A stretch of DNA of 64,000 nucleotides from Euptelea pleiosperma (Eukaryota; Streptophyta; Magnoliopsida; Ranunculales; Eupteleaceae): positions 1,805,259-1,869,258 of the forward strand of contig CM068553.1 of the NCBI GenBank assembly GCA_035048495.1. The letters run 5' to 3'. Under the pieces are notes generated by a model that was given only the letters and a program-made list of their open reading frames with translations, did no database searches and had not been told where the DNA came from. Made by a program: the position numbers and the translations under genes. How positions within the stretch are numbered: position 1 is the stretch's first letter; each line of letters starts with the position of its first letter. Below are positions 37,594-48,964 of the stretch, one piece after another.

Positions 37594-38387
37594 GGGAATT
37601 TTTGACATACCCCCCTATGTTATCTTTAAAATTTGACATACCCCCTATGACTCGGTCCACTGTTATTTGACCAGTGTTGACCTGAGTGGACCATCAAATT
37701 TTTTATTAAATGGCAAAAATGCCCTTGTCTTCAATCTTGGAACAAGGGTTTGGACAAAAACCCAAACCCCAAATCAAACGGCTGTGGTGGACAGCCAGCC
37801 AAGAGATTCCAATGGGTTGGCCGCCCATCATCGGCGACCAACCAACCAGAGTCACATGGCCAGCCGGCCACCACTCCGGCAATAATTTAAAACCCCAGGT
37901 ATATGAAAAATAAATATAAAAATAAAAACAGCATAAATTTTAGTTTAAATTTTTTTTTTTTTGATAAATTAGTTTTAAAATTTTCATTAATATAAATGAA
38001 AAACAAGACAAAGCAATTTATATTTTAAGCTTTTGAGATGTGAATTTTGGAAAGATGAGTTCGCTCAATTTTAAAATATTCCTTCATGAGTTTTATCTAT
38101 TTTTTGGGGGTTTTTTCTTCTCAATATTTGCTTAATTAATCAAAAAAAAATTCTCAAGTTTACCAATATGGGTTTTAATTTTTAATCTCCTCTTTCATGT
38201 TTGATTTAGGGTTTGGGTTTTGGCCTAAACCCAAACCCTTGTTCTAAATTTGAAGACAATGGCACTTTCGTCCTTTAACACAAATTTTGGTAGTCAATTC
38301 GGGTCAACATTGGTCAAATGACAGTGGAACGAGTCATAGGGGGTATGTCAGCTTTTTCAAATTGTTGGGGGTATGTCAAAAATTCCC
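37594..38387. mobile_element. Mutator-like non-autonomous TIR element, copy 1
   Basis: Long inverted arms begin GGGAATTTTTGACATACCCC and end GGGGTATGTCAAAAATTCCC; they stay alignable for roughly 190 bp (GACTCGGTCCACTGT, TTTGACCAGTGTTGAC, CTTGTCTTCAA, AACAAGGGTTTGG). Flanking nonamers AAACAAAAA and AAAAAAAAA match at 8 of 9 positions. A GC-richer core (GGCCACCACTCCGGC) is shared with copy 2, which lies in the opposite orientation. No transposase was found. Confidence 0.82.
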
Positions 38388-38666
38388 AAAAAAAAATTCA
38401 GAGATTCTGCAATCATAAATACTGATAGTTTAATCATCTCTACCTCTGAAAAGTCCTAATAAACTTCCATTTCTCTGGACCATTTTTTTTCCAAATAATG
38501 AAACCAACCAATCAAACCCATCACTGTCTCATAATCATCATCATAAACCCACCTCTGAAACCAGGCTTTCATGGGGCCAGTGGGCTTCTACCTCCTTTTG
38601 GGTGAAGCCTGTAAAGCCTGAACTTCTTGAGGAAAAGCACTACATCTCTCTTATATAACTTAAAAC

Positions 38667-39286
38667 CAAGGTTTAAAAGGGGCCGTTATAACGATATAAT
38701 GGACTGGGGGTGTTATCGTTTTTTCCGTTATAACGGATTGTAATGCACAAGGGCAAAAACGGAAAAAATGGGAAAATAATGTTTCCAAACACCCATTAGT
38801 ATGTTATTGGACTTTGTGACCCAAACACCTCGATGATGTTGCGACATTTAACTCGGCACAGCACAAATTATGTTTCCAAACACCTATTAAGTATTTCTCC
38901 GGCTCATTTGTCACAACTCGCTAGCCTTCTTCTGTGTTGTGTTTATATGAGGCAAGGCAAAATACTGTCGTCTTTTCGGAAAAAGACATTTCCCGGATGA
39001 TTCTCTCACCTAACGTTTTGGAAAAGCAACTTGGGATAATTCTGCCCATCTATTTTATTCCGTTAAACAGACTAACATTTGAAGGGGACGGGTCAAATAA
39101 CTGTCAATTTTTTTTCTTTCTGAACTCATTTTTTCAGCTAAACAGTAATTAACGGTTAAAATCGTTATAATGGCCGTTATTTTCATTATAACGGGTGTAA
39201 CTACGTATGGTGTTTAATGCCATATAACATAACGGGGTTGGAGCGTTACCATTATAACAGCATTATAAATGTTTCTTTAAATCATG
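38667..39286. mobile_element. Word-repeat element (CCGTTATAACGG type)
   Basis: Begins CAAGGTTTAAAAGGGGCCG and ends CTTTAAATCATG, an imperfect inverse pair. The two outer portions are rich in GCCGTTATAACG and its variants; the middle is unrelated sequence. It lies between the two Mutator-like copies. Target duplication is not convincing. Confidence 0.6.
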
Positions 39287-39319
39287 AAACAGACTGCATT
39301 TATATTGTAAAATTATATA

Positions 39320-40183
39320 GGGAATTTTTGACATACCCCCCCATGTATCCTTAAAATTTGACATACCCCCCCCCACAATTTGAAAAAGCTGACATACCCC
39401 CTTATGACTCGGTCCACTGTCATTTGACCAGTGTTGATCAGAGTTGACTACCTAATTCTGTATTAAAGGACGAAAGTGCCCTTGTCTTCAACCTTACAAC
39501 AAGGGTTTGGGTTTAACTCAAAACCCATACCCCAAATCAAACATGAAAAGAAGAGATTAAAACTAAAAATTAAAATCCATATTGGTAAACTTGAGATTTT
39601 TTATTTTTTATTTTTGATTTTTTGATGAATTAAACAAAGATTGAGAAGAAAAAACCCAAAAAAATAAATAAAACATATGAAGGAATTAGATTTCTATTTA
39701 TGGATTTTATTTTAGAATGAAATTTTAAAATTGTGAGAACCCATCTTTCCAAAATCCACATCTCAAAAGTTTAAATATAAATTGCTTTGTCTTGTTTTTC
39801 ATTTTTGTTAATGAAAATTTTAAAATTAGAATTGTATTCCTTGTGTTGTTTTTTTAACCTTGGGTTTTAAATTATTGCCGGAGTGGTGGCCAGCCAGCCA
39901 TGAGACTCCGGTGGGTTGGTCGCCAGTGATGGGCGGCGAACCCATTGGAATCTCTTGGTCGGCCGTCCACCATAGCCATTTGATTTCGGTTTTGGCCCAA
40001 ACCATTGTTCCAAGATTGAAGACAAGGGCGTTTTTGGCATTTAATAAAAAAATTGGTAGTCAACTCGGGTCAACACTGGTCAAATGACAGTGGACCGAGT
40101 CATAGGGGAGTATGTCAGCTTTTTCAAATTGTGGGGGTATGTCAAATTTTAAGGATAACATGGGGGGTATGTCAAAAATTCCC
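39320..40183. mobile_element. Mutator-like non-autonomous TIR element, copy 2, with exact 9-bp target duplication
   Basis: Same family as the element at 37594, inserted in the inverse orientation. Ends are GGGAATTTTTGACATACCCC and GGGGTATGTCAAAAATTCCC. AATTATATA flanks both sides exactly (39311-39319 and 40184-40192), the 9-bp duplication typical of Mutator-like elements. The core includes TGCCGGAGTGGTGGCCAGCC. No open frame of known function. Confidence 0.9.
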
Positions 40184-40289
40184 AATTATATAACTACCCT
40201 TTAGTTCCCACAAGCATACAAATGGAGTTTAGTGGACGTACAACAAAAACAGGGTCGTGATGTAACAAGTTGTAGCTGATGCTTTTCGG

Positions 40290-40545
40290 CGTGCCATCTG
40301 CGCCCACTGACCACATGGATGTTTAGCCCACCCCTTAATAGACATTCGTACCAAAAATCAGCTTCTTTAGCCGTTGGTTTTTAGTACGCAAAAAAATGGT
40401 TGAATCCAACGGTTAGAACCACGCATTAAGAGGTACTAGAATCTAATGGCTAGAGATTACCAATCAGGATGATTTTGGTCTGTATATCCACCAAGGGGTG
40501 GGCTAAACATCCATACGGTCAGTGGCCCAGAGGGCAGCACCGCAT
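40290..40545. mobile_element. MITE copy with GGATGTTTAGCCCACC ends
   Basis: Left part CCCACTGACCACATGGATGTTTAGCCCAC and right part GTGGGCTAAACATCCATACGGTCAGTGG are inverse complements. The interior is shared with 7785-7995. A further fragment of the related family (ATGGATGCGCG; GGTGGACCTACACACCAAAAATCA) follows at about 40.68-40.88 kb. Confidence 0.65.
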
Positions 40546-41294
40546 TGGTGAGTAACAAAAATGTGCTAGCTGACACCAAACTTGCCCTCTGCAAAAGCCC
40601 GTATCCTTCGAATGTATGACCAAGTTAGTGGCAAGACCATGATTGTCTTTATGTATGCACCATTAGTTGTATGGTCCTATGGATGCGCGTCATAGATCTA
40701 ACCATATGGAAAAAAAATCTATGATATAGAATTTGTAACAAAATTTTGAGGTAGAAGTCCTTCAAATTGCCACGTAGTACACTCTTTCGGGGCCACGGGG
40801 CCTCTAAATGTTTGGTTGGCACCTTGGTGGACCTACACACCAAAAATCAATGTGATTGGTGATTTCTAGCCATTGGATTTTAGCCCTTTTTCATCATTGG
40901 CTTGGAACCAACTCATAGGCCTGTTAATGAAGCACCCGATGAAAAAGTGCTCAAATTCTCATCCAGTTATTCTAAAAGTGATGATTTGGCTCCTTCTTCC
41001 TCATTTTTCTCATCTCAGCATTTTTTCGAAAAAAACCTCTTGACACTTTAATTAATGTTATTAAAAAAAAGAATAGTATATTAGACATTTTACGAACTTC
41101 AATTAAGTATTAACTTCTATAACGAGATTCCAACCAAAATGTTTCTCCTCTTCTTTTTTTTAATTAATTATGAACTTCTATTACTAGATTCCAACTAAAA
41201 CATCTCCTCTGTTCTAACACCTAACAATTTTCTCTGCTCCAACGAAAACATGGAGTATCTCAAACCATGCAAGGACTTTCAAAAGTTCTAAAGT

Positions 41295-41605
41295 AGGGTT
41301 CACCCCGTTTAAACGGTTTTAATGGCCGTTTAAACGGTAACGCCCCAAGCCCATCTCCGTTAAAACCTTTCAAACACGTTTTTGAATTTAACAGCCATTT
41401 TTTTTGTTTTAATGGCCTTTAAAATTGTTTAAACGGCCATTAAATTTCTATTAAATTCTATTTTTTTTTAATTTTCAAATTTCAAAATTTGAATTTCAGC
41501 GCCATATTTTCCATTAAATTCTGTTTTTCCATTTTTGCCCCTGGCCGTTTCAATCCGTTTAAACGGTAACGCCCCCAGTCCGTTTAACCGTTAAAACGGC
41601 CTCAT
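41295..41605. mobile_element. Word-repeat stretch (CCGTTTAAACGG type)
   Basis: Contains CCGTTTAAACGG palindromes, GGCCGTTTAAACGGTAACGCCCC and its inverse near 41.55 kb. It is the same design as the CCGTTATAACGG elements but with a different word. Clear ends and a target duplication were not found. Confidence 0.5.
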
Positions 41606-42388
41606 TTATTAGACTTTTTTTGAACTAATAACTGAAAAAGATTTTAATTAAGAAATTTTTTAATTATTTATTAATTCTTTGTGTGATTTTTTCTACTAAA
41701 ACATTTTTAAAGTTAATATTTTCTTTTTGAGTTAAAATTAGCAATAAATATTTTAAAAACATTATGATTTTGTTGTTTTCTAATTTTATTTTTATTTTTT
41801 ATATTACTTAATTAGAGTTGGAGTTTTTTTTTTATAAGTTTCTAATTTTCCTGTAGCATATGGGGTGAACAACACATGTTCCATTAAGCTTCCATTTCAG
41901 GCCCAGATTACGATAGATGGGCTGATGATGGGAGGCCCAAGAATATCAAAAGGACCACAAAATAAACTGGATGCTATGGACTGGATCAGTGAATTGACGT
42001 GGACTGGATTCTGGAAGCTCTACAGCACTGTGCGTATCTACAACATATCGTGAGGCCTGAAACATCTAAAGGGGTGGGACCCAAATCATGGGCTGGGGAA
42101 TTGACCCGCTTTGATGATTCTAACCATCCGATTTAGTGCATTCTTTCGACAATCATTATGGACTTGCTATCATCCAATCCGCTCACCTTTTCACAGATCT
42201 CCACAGTACGTCCCATTAACATCCCCTTGCAAATATAACATGCGAGTAGAACATCCTCACTGCCATAAACTGAAGAAAATAGCTACAAAAAAACAAATTA
42301 AATTTCAATAATTCAAGGAGAACACTGAAATCGTAAGTACAATAGCAATTTCTCCTACCCCGCTTGAAAGAGGGGGTAAATCCAAATA

Positions 42389-45300
42389 CTAATACTTCCT
42401 CTTCCTCATCTTGAAGCTGGATGAACGGATAATGTCATCATCGGCCTTGAGACGGTTCTCAAGAGTGTCCATGGACTCAGGTTTGGTGAAATAGGTGAAG
42501 AGGAGGTAGATACCATCCAAGTAGGTGTTGCTCTCTCCTGCCTTGTTCCTCTTCTTGATGCTGTAGGCAAGTGGAATGACCCCTCTGTTAAATACCTCCA
42601 CGTAAATGCCGCCCCCAGCAACAATCAACTGCAAAGGAACATCGTTTAACAAGGTCCTTAAGTCGCTTACAAACCATTTGAAATAAATGAGTTAAGATGA
42701 GATAACACAGCATGTTGACCCATCTCCTGGCTGAGTCAAGCCATTTAGGCCTACTAAGTTCACTAGACAAATGTTTTCCAAATTTTGGATGATCTAGCAA
42801 TTCATCCAACCAATGGTTTTCTTTTTCTTCCTTTTATAGAAGGAATACGATGACCAGTATATTGTGTTTGCGTGTGTAGGTTAAAAGCAACAAGAATTAC
42901 TTTAAATTCGTTATATTTCTTAATAAAGTTCATCAACTCAATTTGTGTCAATTTGCTAGAGTCAATTCTGAGCTGTGAGTTTTCCAATCTTGTGAATAAA
43001 ACCTAAGTGCATCATAAAAGCCAGTGAAAATTTAGATTTGTAACATGAAATTGCTTTGCTCAAACAAATAATATGGGACCAAGTATGAAGATTTCAATTT
43101 TATTTCCACCATTGAATGTCAGCGTAGGATGCTGGACAATCATAAAACAACACGTTCATAAAATAAGCATAGCCGAGATGAGAATGTTGAGATGGATGTG
43201 TGGAAGGTTATGAAAGATAAAATTAGAAATAGACGCATTCAGGAAAACATAGGAGTAGCTCTGATAGGTGACAAAATAAGGGAAAATAGCTTGAGATGGT
43301 TTGGTCATGTACAATGAAGACCAATGGCAGCACTAGTGAGGAGGAATGTGCAAGTCAAAGGGTCTAAAAGGGAGAGGGGAAGGCTAAAACAGACATTGAT
43401 CGAGGTTTTGAGAGGAGATTTTAAGTCACTTTGTTACGATCCTAGGTTAAGACCTTAGCTTTCAGCTCCACTATCACCAAGGTGCTTTTGGAGTATTGGT
43501 TTGGGTCTTAACATTTGGTATCAGAGCCAACCCCACCTCTAGGGTTCGAGTCACGGGAGAGGCAACTATGGTAAAAAAAAAAATAGCTCACCATAGTATG
43601 GGATATGGAGGGCCCGCCATAGTGGCCTACCGTGATTAGTCTCGGAAGGGGCGACCTAGGGAAAGGGCTACTTGGGGGCTCGCTCAAAGAATGAGAAAAT
43701 AGGGGTACCGGAAAAAATGTCGGGGGCCCGCTCACAAAAAAAGTGAGAAAATAGGAGTACTGGAGTGAAAGCCACCTTAGAATGGGCCACCGTGGATGTT
43801 GGCCTTGAAGGGTGGTGGAATGTTACGATCCTAGGTTAAGACCTTAGCTTTCCGCTCCACTATCACCAAGGTGCTTTTGGAGTATTGGTTTGGGTCTTAA
43901 CACACTTGCCTTAAGTAAAGATATGACTTTAGATAGAATTTAATAGAAGAACACGATTAGTGTAGCCGACCCCATATCATTGAGATAAGGCTTATGATGA
44001 TGATGAGGGATTTGGTGCAAGAGATTCATCATCATCCAATGGTAGTACAAAAGAAAATAATTTTATAAATATTTATCCAAATACAAATGGAAGTTTAATT
44101 TAAACATGGAATTTACAAATGCCAATCACAAAAACTCATTCTTGAACCAACTAGAGGTTGTGTAGGGACTTTCGTTTCCAAGGGAGAAACCAAGGTAAGA
44201 TGTTCTTTTACTATGAAAAGCAAAAGTGGGAGCAGGAACAAAGAAACACAAACAGTAAGCTACTTTATGATCTACACCGTTGAATCCAGAGAATCTGACA
44301 ACTATATGATGCAGCTAAGCTACACCCAAAACATCTTAACTGGATTTAAGGTCTAATCACTCTCAGCAAAGATTCATGAATATTCAAACTTGCTTACAAG
44401 CACCAAAACAAATTCCACGCCATAGACTGAAGCTCTACTCAACCCCACCATCAATACCAATTTGTTCTCTTCCTCTCAGATTCATCCATCCCTTACCACT
44501 GACCTTCAAGGGGGTCCAAACTCCAAATATCCACATTGGAAACTTTGTGTCTACACCTGCCCCTTATCCTCCTCTCTTTCATTTCTTTCATATGCCTATA
44601 AGCCACGAGTGTGCATTGAAGCTCAACTCAGTTATAGCTCCTACTAAAGAGAAGAGCCAATGGTAGCCCCTAGCATTGTCTAGCAGTGTGATGTTTCAGT
44701 CTCATCATGTCTGAAAATTAGCATGATCACTCACCTATGCATCCAAACAGCCATCTTCCCTAGTCCTCTACCATCCAAAAGGCTCCTTGGTTTCTAAGTT
44801 GCAATCATAATTCAAAATTCTCTTATAGCTCCTACTAAAGAGAAGAGCCAATGGTAGCCCCTAGCATTGTCTAGCAGTGTGATGTTTCAGTCTCATCATG
44901 TCTGAAAATTAGCATGATCACTCACCTATGCATCCAAACAGCCATCTTTCCTAGTCCTCTACCATCCAAAAGGCTCCTTGGTTCCTAAGTTGCAATCATA
45001 ATTCAAAATTCTCTGACAAAAATAAGCTCTGCATGCTCTTAGAAGAAACCATGGTCAAGTGGAAGGGTAAGAAACAGTTGTATTGAAAGGTCTTGTGATA
45101 AAAGTGAGTATTGGCAAATTGCCTCTCTACATGTGAACTATGTGCTGCAGAATGCTTTGTTATAAGGTACTGTATTCTGGTTGATTACCACATGGAAATA
45201 TAATGTGACAACCAAGCTGTGGTCCATACTTCTACAAACCCTGTCCATCATAAGTGCATATAGGATATTGAAGTGGACTGCCACTTCGTTAGAGAAAAAG

Positions 45301-48300
45301 TATCATAAAAAATAAATTTGTACTATGTACGTAGGGACCCAGAAAGCACTAGTAACAAATCCAGACGACTGTAGAACTTTAAACAGCAGTTACCTGATCT
45401 GCAGTTCGGTTGTATCTACATGGTTAAGAAATTAGTCAGTGTTTATGATACTAAGGGAGAAAATCCTAATTTGGTCACTTAATCTGCTAAATTACATCTT
45501 AATTCACATGGGGTTTCAGGGAACTGCGATCTAAACAATAAATAACCCAAATGCATCTTTCTCAAAAACAATCTCCCCATCCCATTTTCTTCTTAGGTTC
45601 AGACACACCCAAAATCAAGTACGCTTGTTAAGCCCATTAAGACTCCACCCTTAATTTACAAGAAAGGTTTCGAAAATGACACACTAGAACTACAGAGCCA
45701 CTACAGAAAATTACAATATAGCACAGCTACTAAGACCTAAGCAAACAAGATCAAGATCAAGAAATCTACTTGAACCCATAAGCATAAAACTAGATGTTAT
45801 TATATAGTTTTGTAAGAACGATTTCCTTTGTTTGGTTGAACCTAAGAGGTCTTGAACCTAGGTTCATTAGCTTACTTTATAACAGTAAGTTTTGTTTCGT
45901 TTAATTGACTTCAAAACTTTATAAAATTTGAATGAAATTCTTTGGAGGGAAACCATAGTGGTTACACTCAATTGATCACTTTTGTAAAGTTTTTTTAGTC
46001 CCACGTTGCTTGGGAACAAGATGTTTTGTGAGGATATATATTTGAGGATTTGACTTAAGGGTGGAGCCCTTGGGCCTTCCAATTTTGTGCCCTTTGGGCA
46101 CAACTATGCAAAATTTCAAACACACACATGCGCGGTTCTGCCGAGCCATGTCGTGCTCTATGTGCGTGTGCGAACGCGAGGCAAGCCCACATGTCCTATT
46201 CTTTTGTGTAAAGTTAGTTTTATGGACCAGTTCTATGGGTTTGGGTACAACCCAAAAAACATTTGTTCTCTATTTTGTTCAGGAGCCAAGGGGTGTCTAC
46301 AACAGACATGCACTGGTTCAAGAACAATCACCTTTTGTCTATATATCTACTCTTTCTTTCTACCATTTTTACACAAGTATTCTACACAAAATCTCTCTCT
46401 TCTGATATTTTGATATTTTCTGCAATTTAAAGTATTACATAATCTTTTTACTTTTTATTTTGAGAGATCTTCTGGTTTGCTGCGACTCTAAGACTTGGAG
46501 TAAGGGCCATCTCGGTACAAGTTGAGGCCTAAGGCAAAAACTCTAAAGGAAGACTTCTTTGTATTTAATATATTATTATAAATAATATTTAATTAAATTT
46601 TAATTCTCTATAATAGAATTTTTATCATCTAAAATCTATTCTTCTCGCTTTTTGAGATGCAAAAATTACTAATTAAATTTTTTTATTCAAGTTTTGCTAA
46701 AATATCATTTTCGATAGATAATACGGCTAATTCACTCAAGCTTTAATGATTAAAAGGGATATAGCATTTGATAATTAACTTAGTAGTTTATACTACTAAG
46801 ATCACTTTTGATATCTAAATGCTACTCTCATAACATAGCAATCATGAAAATACACCAAGAGCCATAATCTCATTATGACAATTGTAACATTTAAATAATT
46901 ATCAACACCCATATCATTCATACATGTGAAACAACATGAATACCCAACGAAGAGCCTCTCTTTAAGCAAAACATTAGCCCAATGCTCTTACAAATCACGT
47001 ATCAAAGTAAAAACGGGATTGGCAAGAAAAATGGGATTAAATCTAAAGAAACCCCAAAAAACACGAGATTAGCAAGTAAATCTGAAGAAACCCAAAAAAA
47101 CCGAAGTAAATCTAAAGAAACCAAAAAAAACTGAGATTAGCAAGACAAACGAGATTTTATGAAAAAAAAAATTATAGGGTAGGAAGGAAAAAAAAACGGG
47201 TAGGAAGAAAAAACGGAATTTTATGGAGAGGAAAAAAAACAAAGGTAAAAGGATAGGGTTTACCTTTTTGTGGCAAGGCGTAAAGAGTGCAGAGACAGAC
47301 AAGATCCTTCAAGAAATGAATGGAAAGAGAGGATGGAAGATAAGGGTGAAGAAGAGGAAGAGATTAGGAAGAGAGTGCGTTAGAGAGAAGAAGAAGGGGA
47401 GATTTGAGAAGAGTACATATAAGGTAACATTTATTTACTTATTTAGGAATACTCATAAAAAAATTTACTTATTTAGGAAAATCCAACATCCAACGAGTAA
47501 TAACAGGTTCTAGATGTTGTTGGTCCAAGAGTCCAACAGGTAATAATGCGTTAAGAGGAGAAAAATAAAATCCTAAAATTGGGGGCCTTCACAAATTTTG
47601 GGGCCTAAGGCGACTGCCTCACTCGCCTTATGGTAGAGACGGCCCTGCTTGGAGTGCTGCCTTATTGAGTCCTTGGCTATTAAACCTAGGAAGTGGGATA
47701 CCCACAGACCTGTCGACACCAGCGCAGGGGTGAACTTCTCCTTTAAAACATTGCATTGAACGTAAGCCTCAGTCACCTATAAGTTATTTAAATTTTTGTG
47801 TTATTAAATTTCTGTTTTACATTACTTTAGAAATTTGTGCTAGACATTCTTCTTCTTCTCTATTTCTTTTACTAGCTGAATCATTTGCAATTCTGTCAAT
47901 TTCATTTTCATTTATTTTCTTCAAAAACCAGATTGTTCTCCAACACTAGAATCGTCACAACCAGGGTTTTAAATTGACAAAATTTCGGTTTCGGTAGAGG
48001 CCGAACCCAAAACACATCTACCGAAACCAAAACACAAAGAATTCTAATATTTCAAGGAAGTGAGGTAATTACCTCATTTTTCCAATAATTAAGGCAAATA
48101 TTAAGATTTCGTTATCTTAGGGATTATAGAGAGAGAAAGAGATAAGATTTTGTTCTTAAATTCCTATAAATAAGGGATATTTTTATATACTATTTAAGCA
48201 TACGTTTTTTATTTCAAGATTTTAGTGAAATTCCTAAACTTCACCTGAAATTTTGGTTTTGACCTAGGCCGAAACCCAGTCGAAAACAAAATTTAAATCC

Positions 48301-48964
48301 TTGATCACAAAAAAATCACAAAAAAGCACCACTACTTCTTTTGATGGTAACAATAAAATAAAATGGAAAATTAATACAGAATTAGAAGCTAAAAAAGAAC
48401 TAGAATTACAGATAAATTAGTAATTAAACACTGTAACCCACCATAACAAAAACAAGGATAAAAAAATCGCCAACGCAAAAATTATAGAAATGACAGTACA
48501 ACGCAACCAAGTCTACTAATTTAACCACTAAAGTACCAATTAAAAATGGAAATTAAAGATAAATTAGGGATTTTTATTACCTCTTCGTACTTCTGGGTGA
48601 GAGCGAAACGTTCGTCCTCAGACATGTCGGGCCTCAATACGGCCATGGTCTCGTACTGGCGGAAGCCAGGTGGGCACTGGGGCTCCTCCCTGTCCTCCGT
48701 TACTGAAATGGCCGAACCAAGTGGTGCAGGTGGCTCGTCTTCTCCCACTCCTCCTTCGAAGAACGAACCTGTGAAATCTAGGGTTAGGGCTTTGACAGAT
48801 ACACTACGCTGGCTTCTCCTATGATGCTCAATTTTTCTATTACGGCAAGATCTGAAGCTTCGACTGATGGTCGATGGAGACGAAGAAGAAGAGATGGAGT
48901 TGCAGAGGAGCTTGGGACAGAAGGAAGAGAATGTGAGGGTTGAAGCTAATGAACCAGACGCCAT
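42389..48964 (-). CDS. RPS6: Chloroplast small-subunit ribosomal protein bS6c
   Basis: Exon 1 (48964-48581, 128 codons) and exon 2 (42628-42389, 79 codons plus stop) give 207 residues. The first 60 or so residues are Ser/Arg-rich with few acids, as in a chloroplast transit peptide. The bS6 domain follows: GFRQYETMAVLRPDMSEDER and TQKYEELIVAGGG, then VEVFNRGVIPLAYSIKKRNK, YLDGIYLLFTYFTKPESMDT and ENRLKADDDIIRSSSFKMRK. bS6 sits on the platform of the 30S subunit beside bS18 (family knowledge). The single intron (42629-48580, almost 6 kb) splits the domain after KYEE. It houses an RTE tail, a TRIM, a tandem duplication, a hAT-like element and a word-repeat element. The RTE tail reads on the plus strand, antisense to this gene. 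Confidence 0.93.
43432..43513. repeat. 5' LTR of the TRIM
   Basis: 82-bp TG...CA repeat, followed by the tRNA-Met primer site. Confidence 0.9.
43821..43902. repeat. 3' LTR of the TRIM
   Basis: 82-bp TG...CA repeat, nearly identical to the 5' copy, followed by the CACTT duplication. Confidence 0.9.
44632..45013. repeat. Tandem duplication, two units of 191 bp
   Basis: Units 44632-44822 and 44823-45013 are nearly identical, with only a few substitutions (for example CATCTTCCC against CATCTTTCC). The duplication lies in the RPS6 intron and is not part of a recognised element. Confidence 0.9.
45983..46493. mobile_element. Possible LTR-like sequence interrupted by a hAT-like element
   Basis: TGTAAAGTTTTTTTAGTCCCACG and the following 450 bp read like a plant LTR leader; the sequence continues beyond the hAT-like element at 47656 (GCTGCCTTATTGAGTCCTTGG, GACCTGTCGACACCAGCGC). 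A second LTR, primer site or matching 5-bp duplication was not found, so the identity is tentative. Confidence 0.3.
46502..47647. mobile_element. hAT-like non-autonomous element, 1146 bp, exact 8-bp target duplication
   Basis: The ends AAGGGCCATCTC and GAGACGGCCCTG are an imperfect inverse pair of the CAGGGCCGTCTC type seen in hAT elements. CTTGGAGT flanks both sides exactly (46494-46501 and 47648-47655). Subterminal GAGGCCTAAGGC and GGGGCCTAAGGCG are repeated near each end. The interior is AT-rich on the left and purine-rich near 47.1-47.4 kb; open frames there show no transposase motif. Confidence 0.88.
47962..48303. mobile_element. Word-repeat element (CGGTTTCGG / CCGAAACC)
   Basis: Begins CAGGGTTTTAAATTG and ends CAAAATTTAAATCCTTG. 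Near each end it carries TTTCGGTTTCGG and GGCCGAAACCC-type words. The flanking octamers GTCACAAC and ATCACAAA match at 6 of 8 positions. It lies 277 bp inside the RPS6 intron from exon 1. Confidence 0.6.

Larger units (their letters stand above)
43432..43902. mobile_element. TRIM retrotransposon, 471 bp
   Basis: Two 82-bp direct LTRs (43432-43513 and 43821-43902) start TGTTACG and end CTTAACA; only one difference between them was noticed (CAGCTCC against CCGCTCC). Three bases after the 5' LTR comes TGGTATCAGAGCC (43516-43528), the primer-binding site matching initiator tRNA-Met. A purine-rich stretch (GAAGGGTGGTGGAA) precedes the 3' LTR. CACTT flanks both sides exactly (43427-43431, 43903-43907). 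With an interior of about 300 bp and no coding domain it meets the definition of a TRIM. It is inserted in the RTE tail. Confidence 0.93.
43165..44008 (+). pseudogene. 3' tail of an RTE-type LINE, split by a TRIM
   Basis: On the plus strand 43165-43431 encodes the typical end of plant RTE polyproteins (MRMLRWMCG, KDKIRNRRIQENIGVAL, LRWFGHVQ, RPMAALVRRN) with at least one frameshift and a stop after GHVQ. After the inserted TRIM it continues at 43908 with LALSKDMTLDRI and NTISVADPISLR. It then ends in an ATG trinucleotide run (43990-44008), as RTE elements do. No 5' part is present. Confidence 0.85.

Noticed and set aside
46061..46413. Two overlapping frames of over 100 codons
   Set aside because: They lie in LTR-like sequence and show no protein family features.
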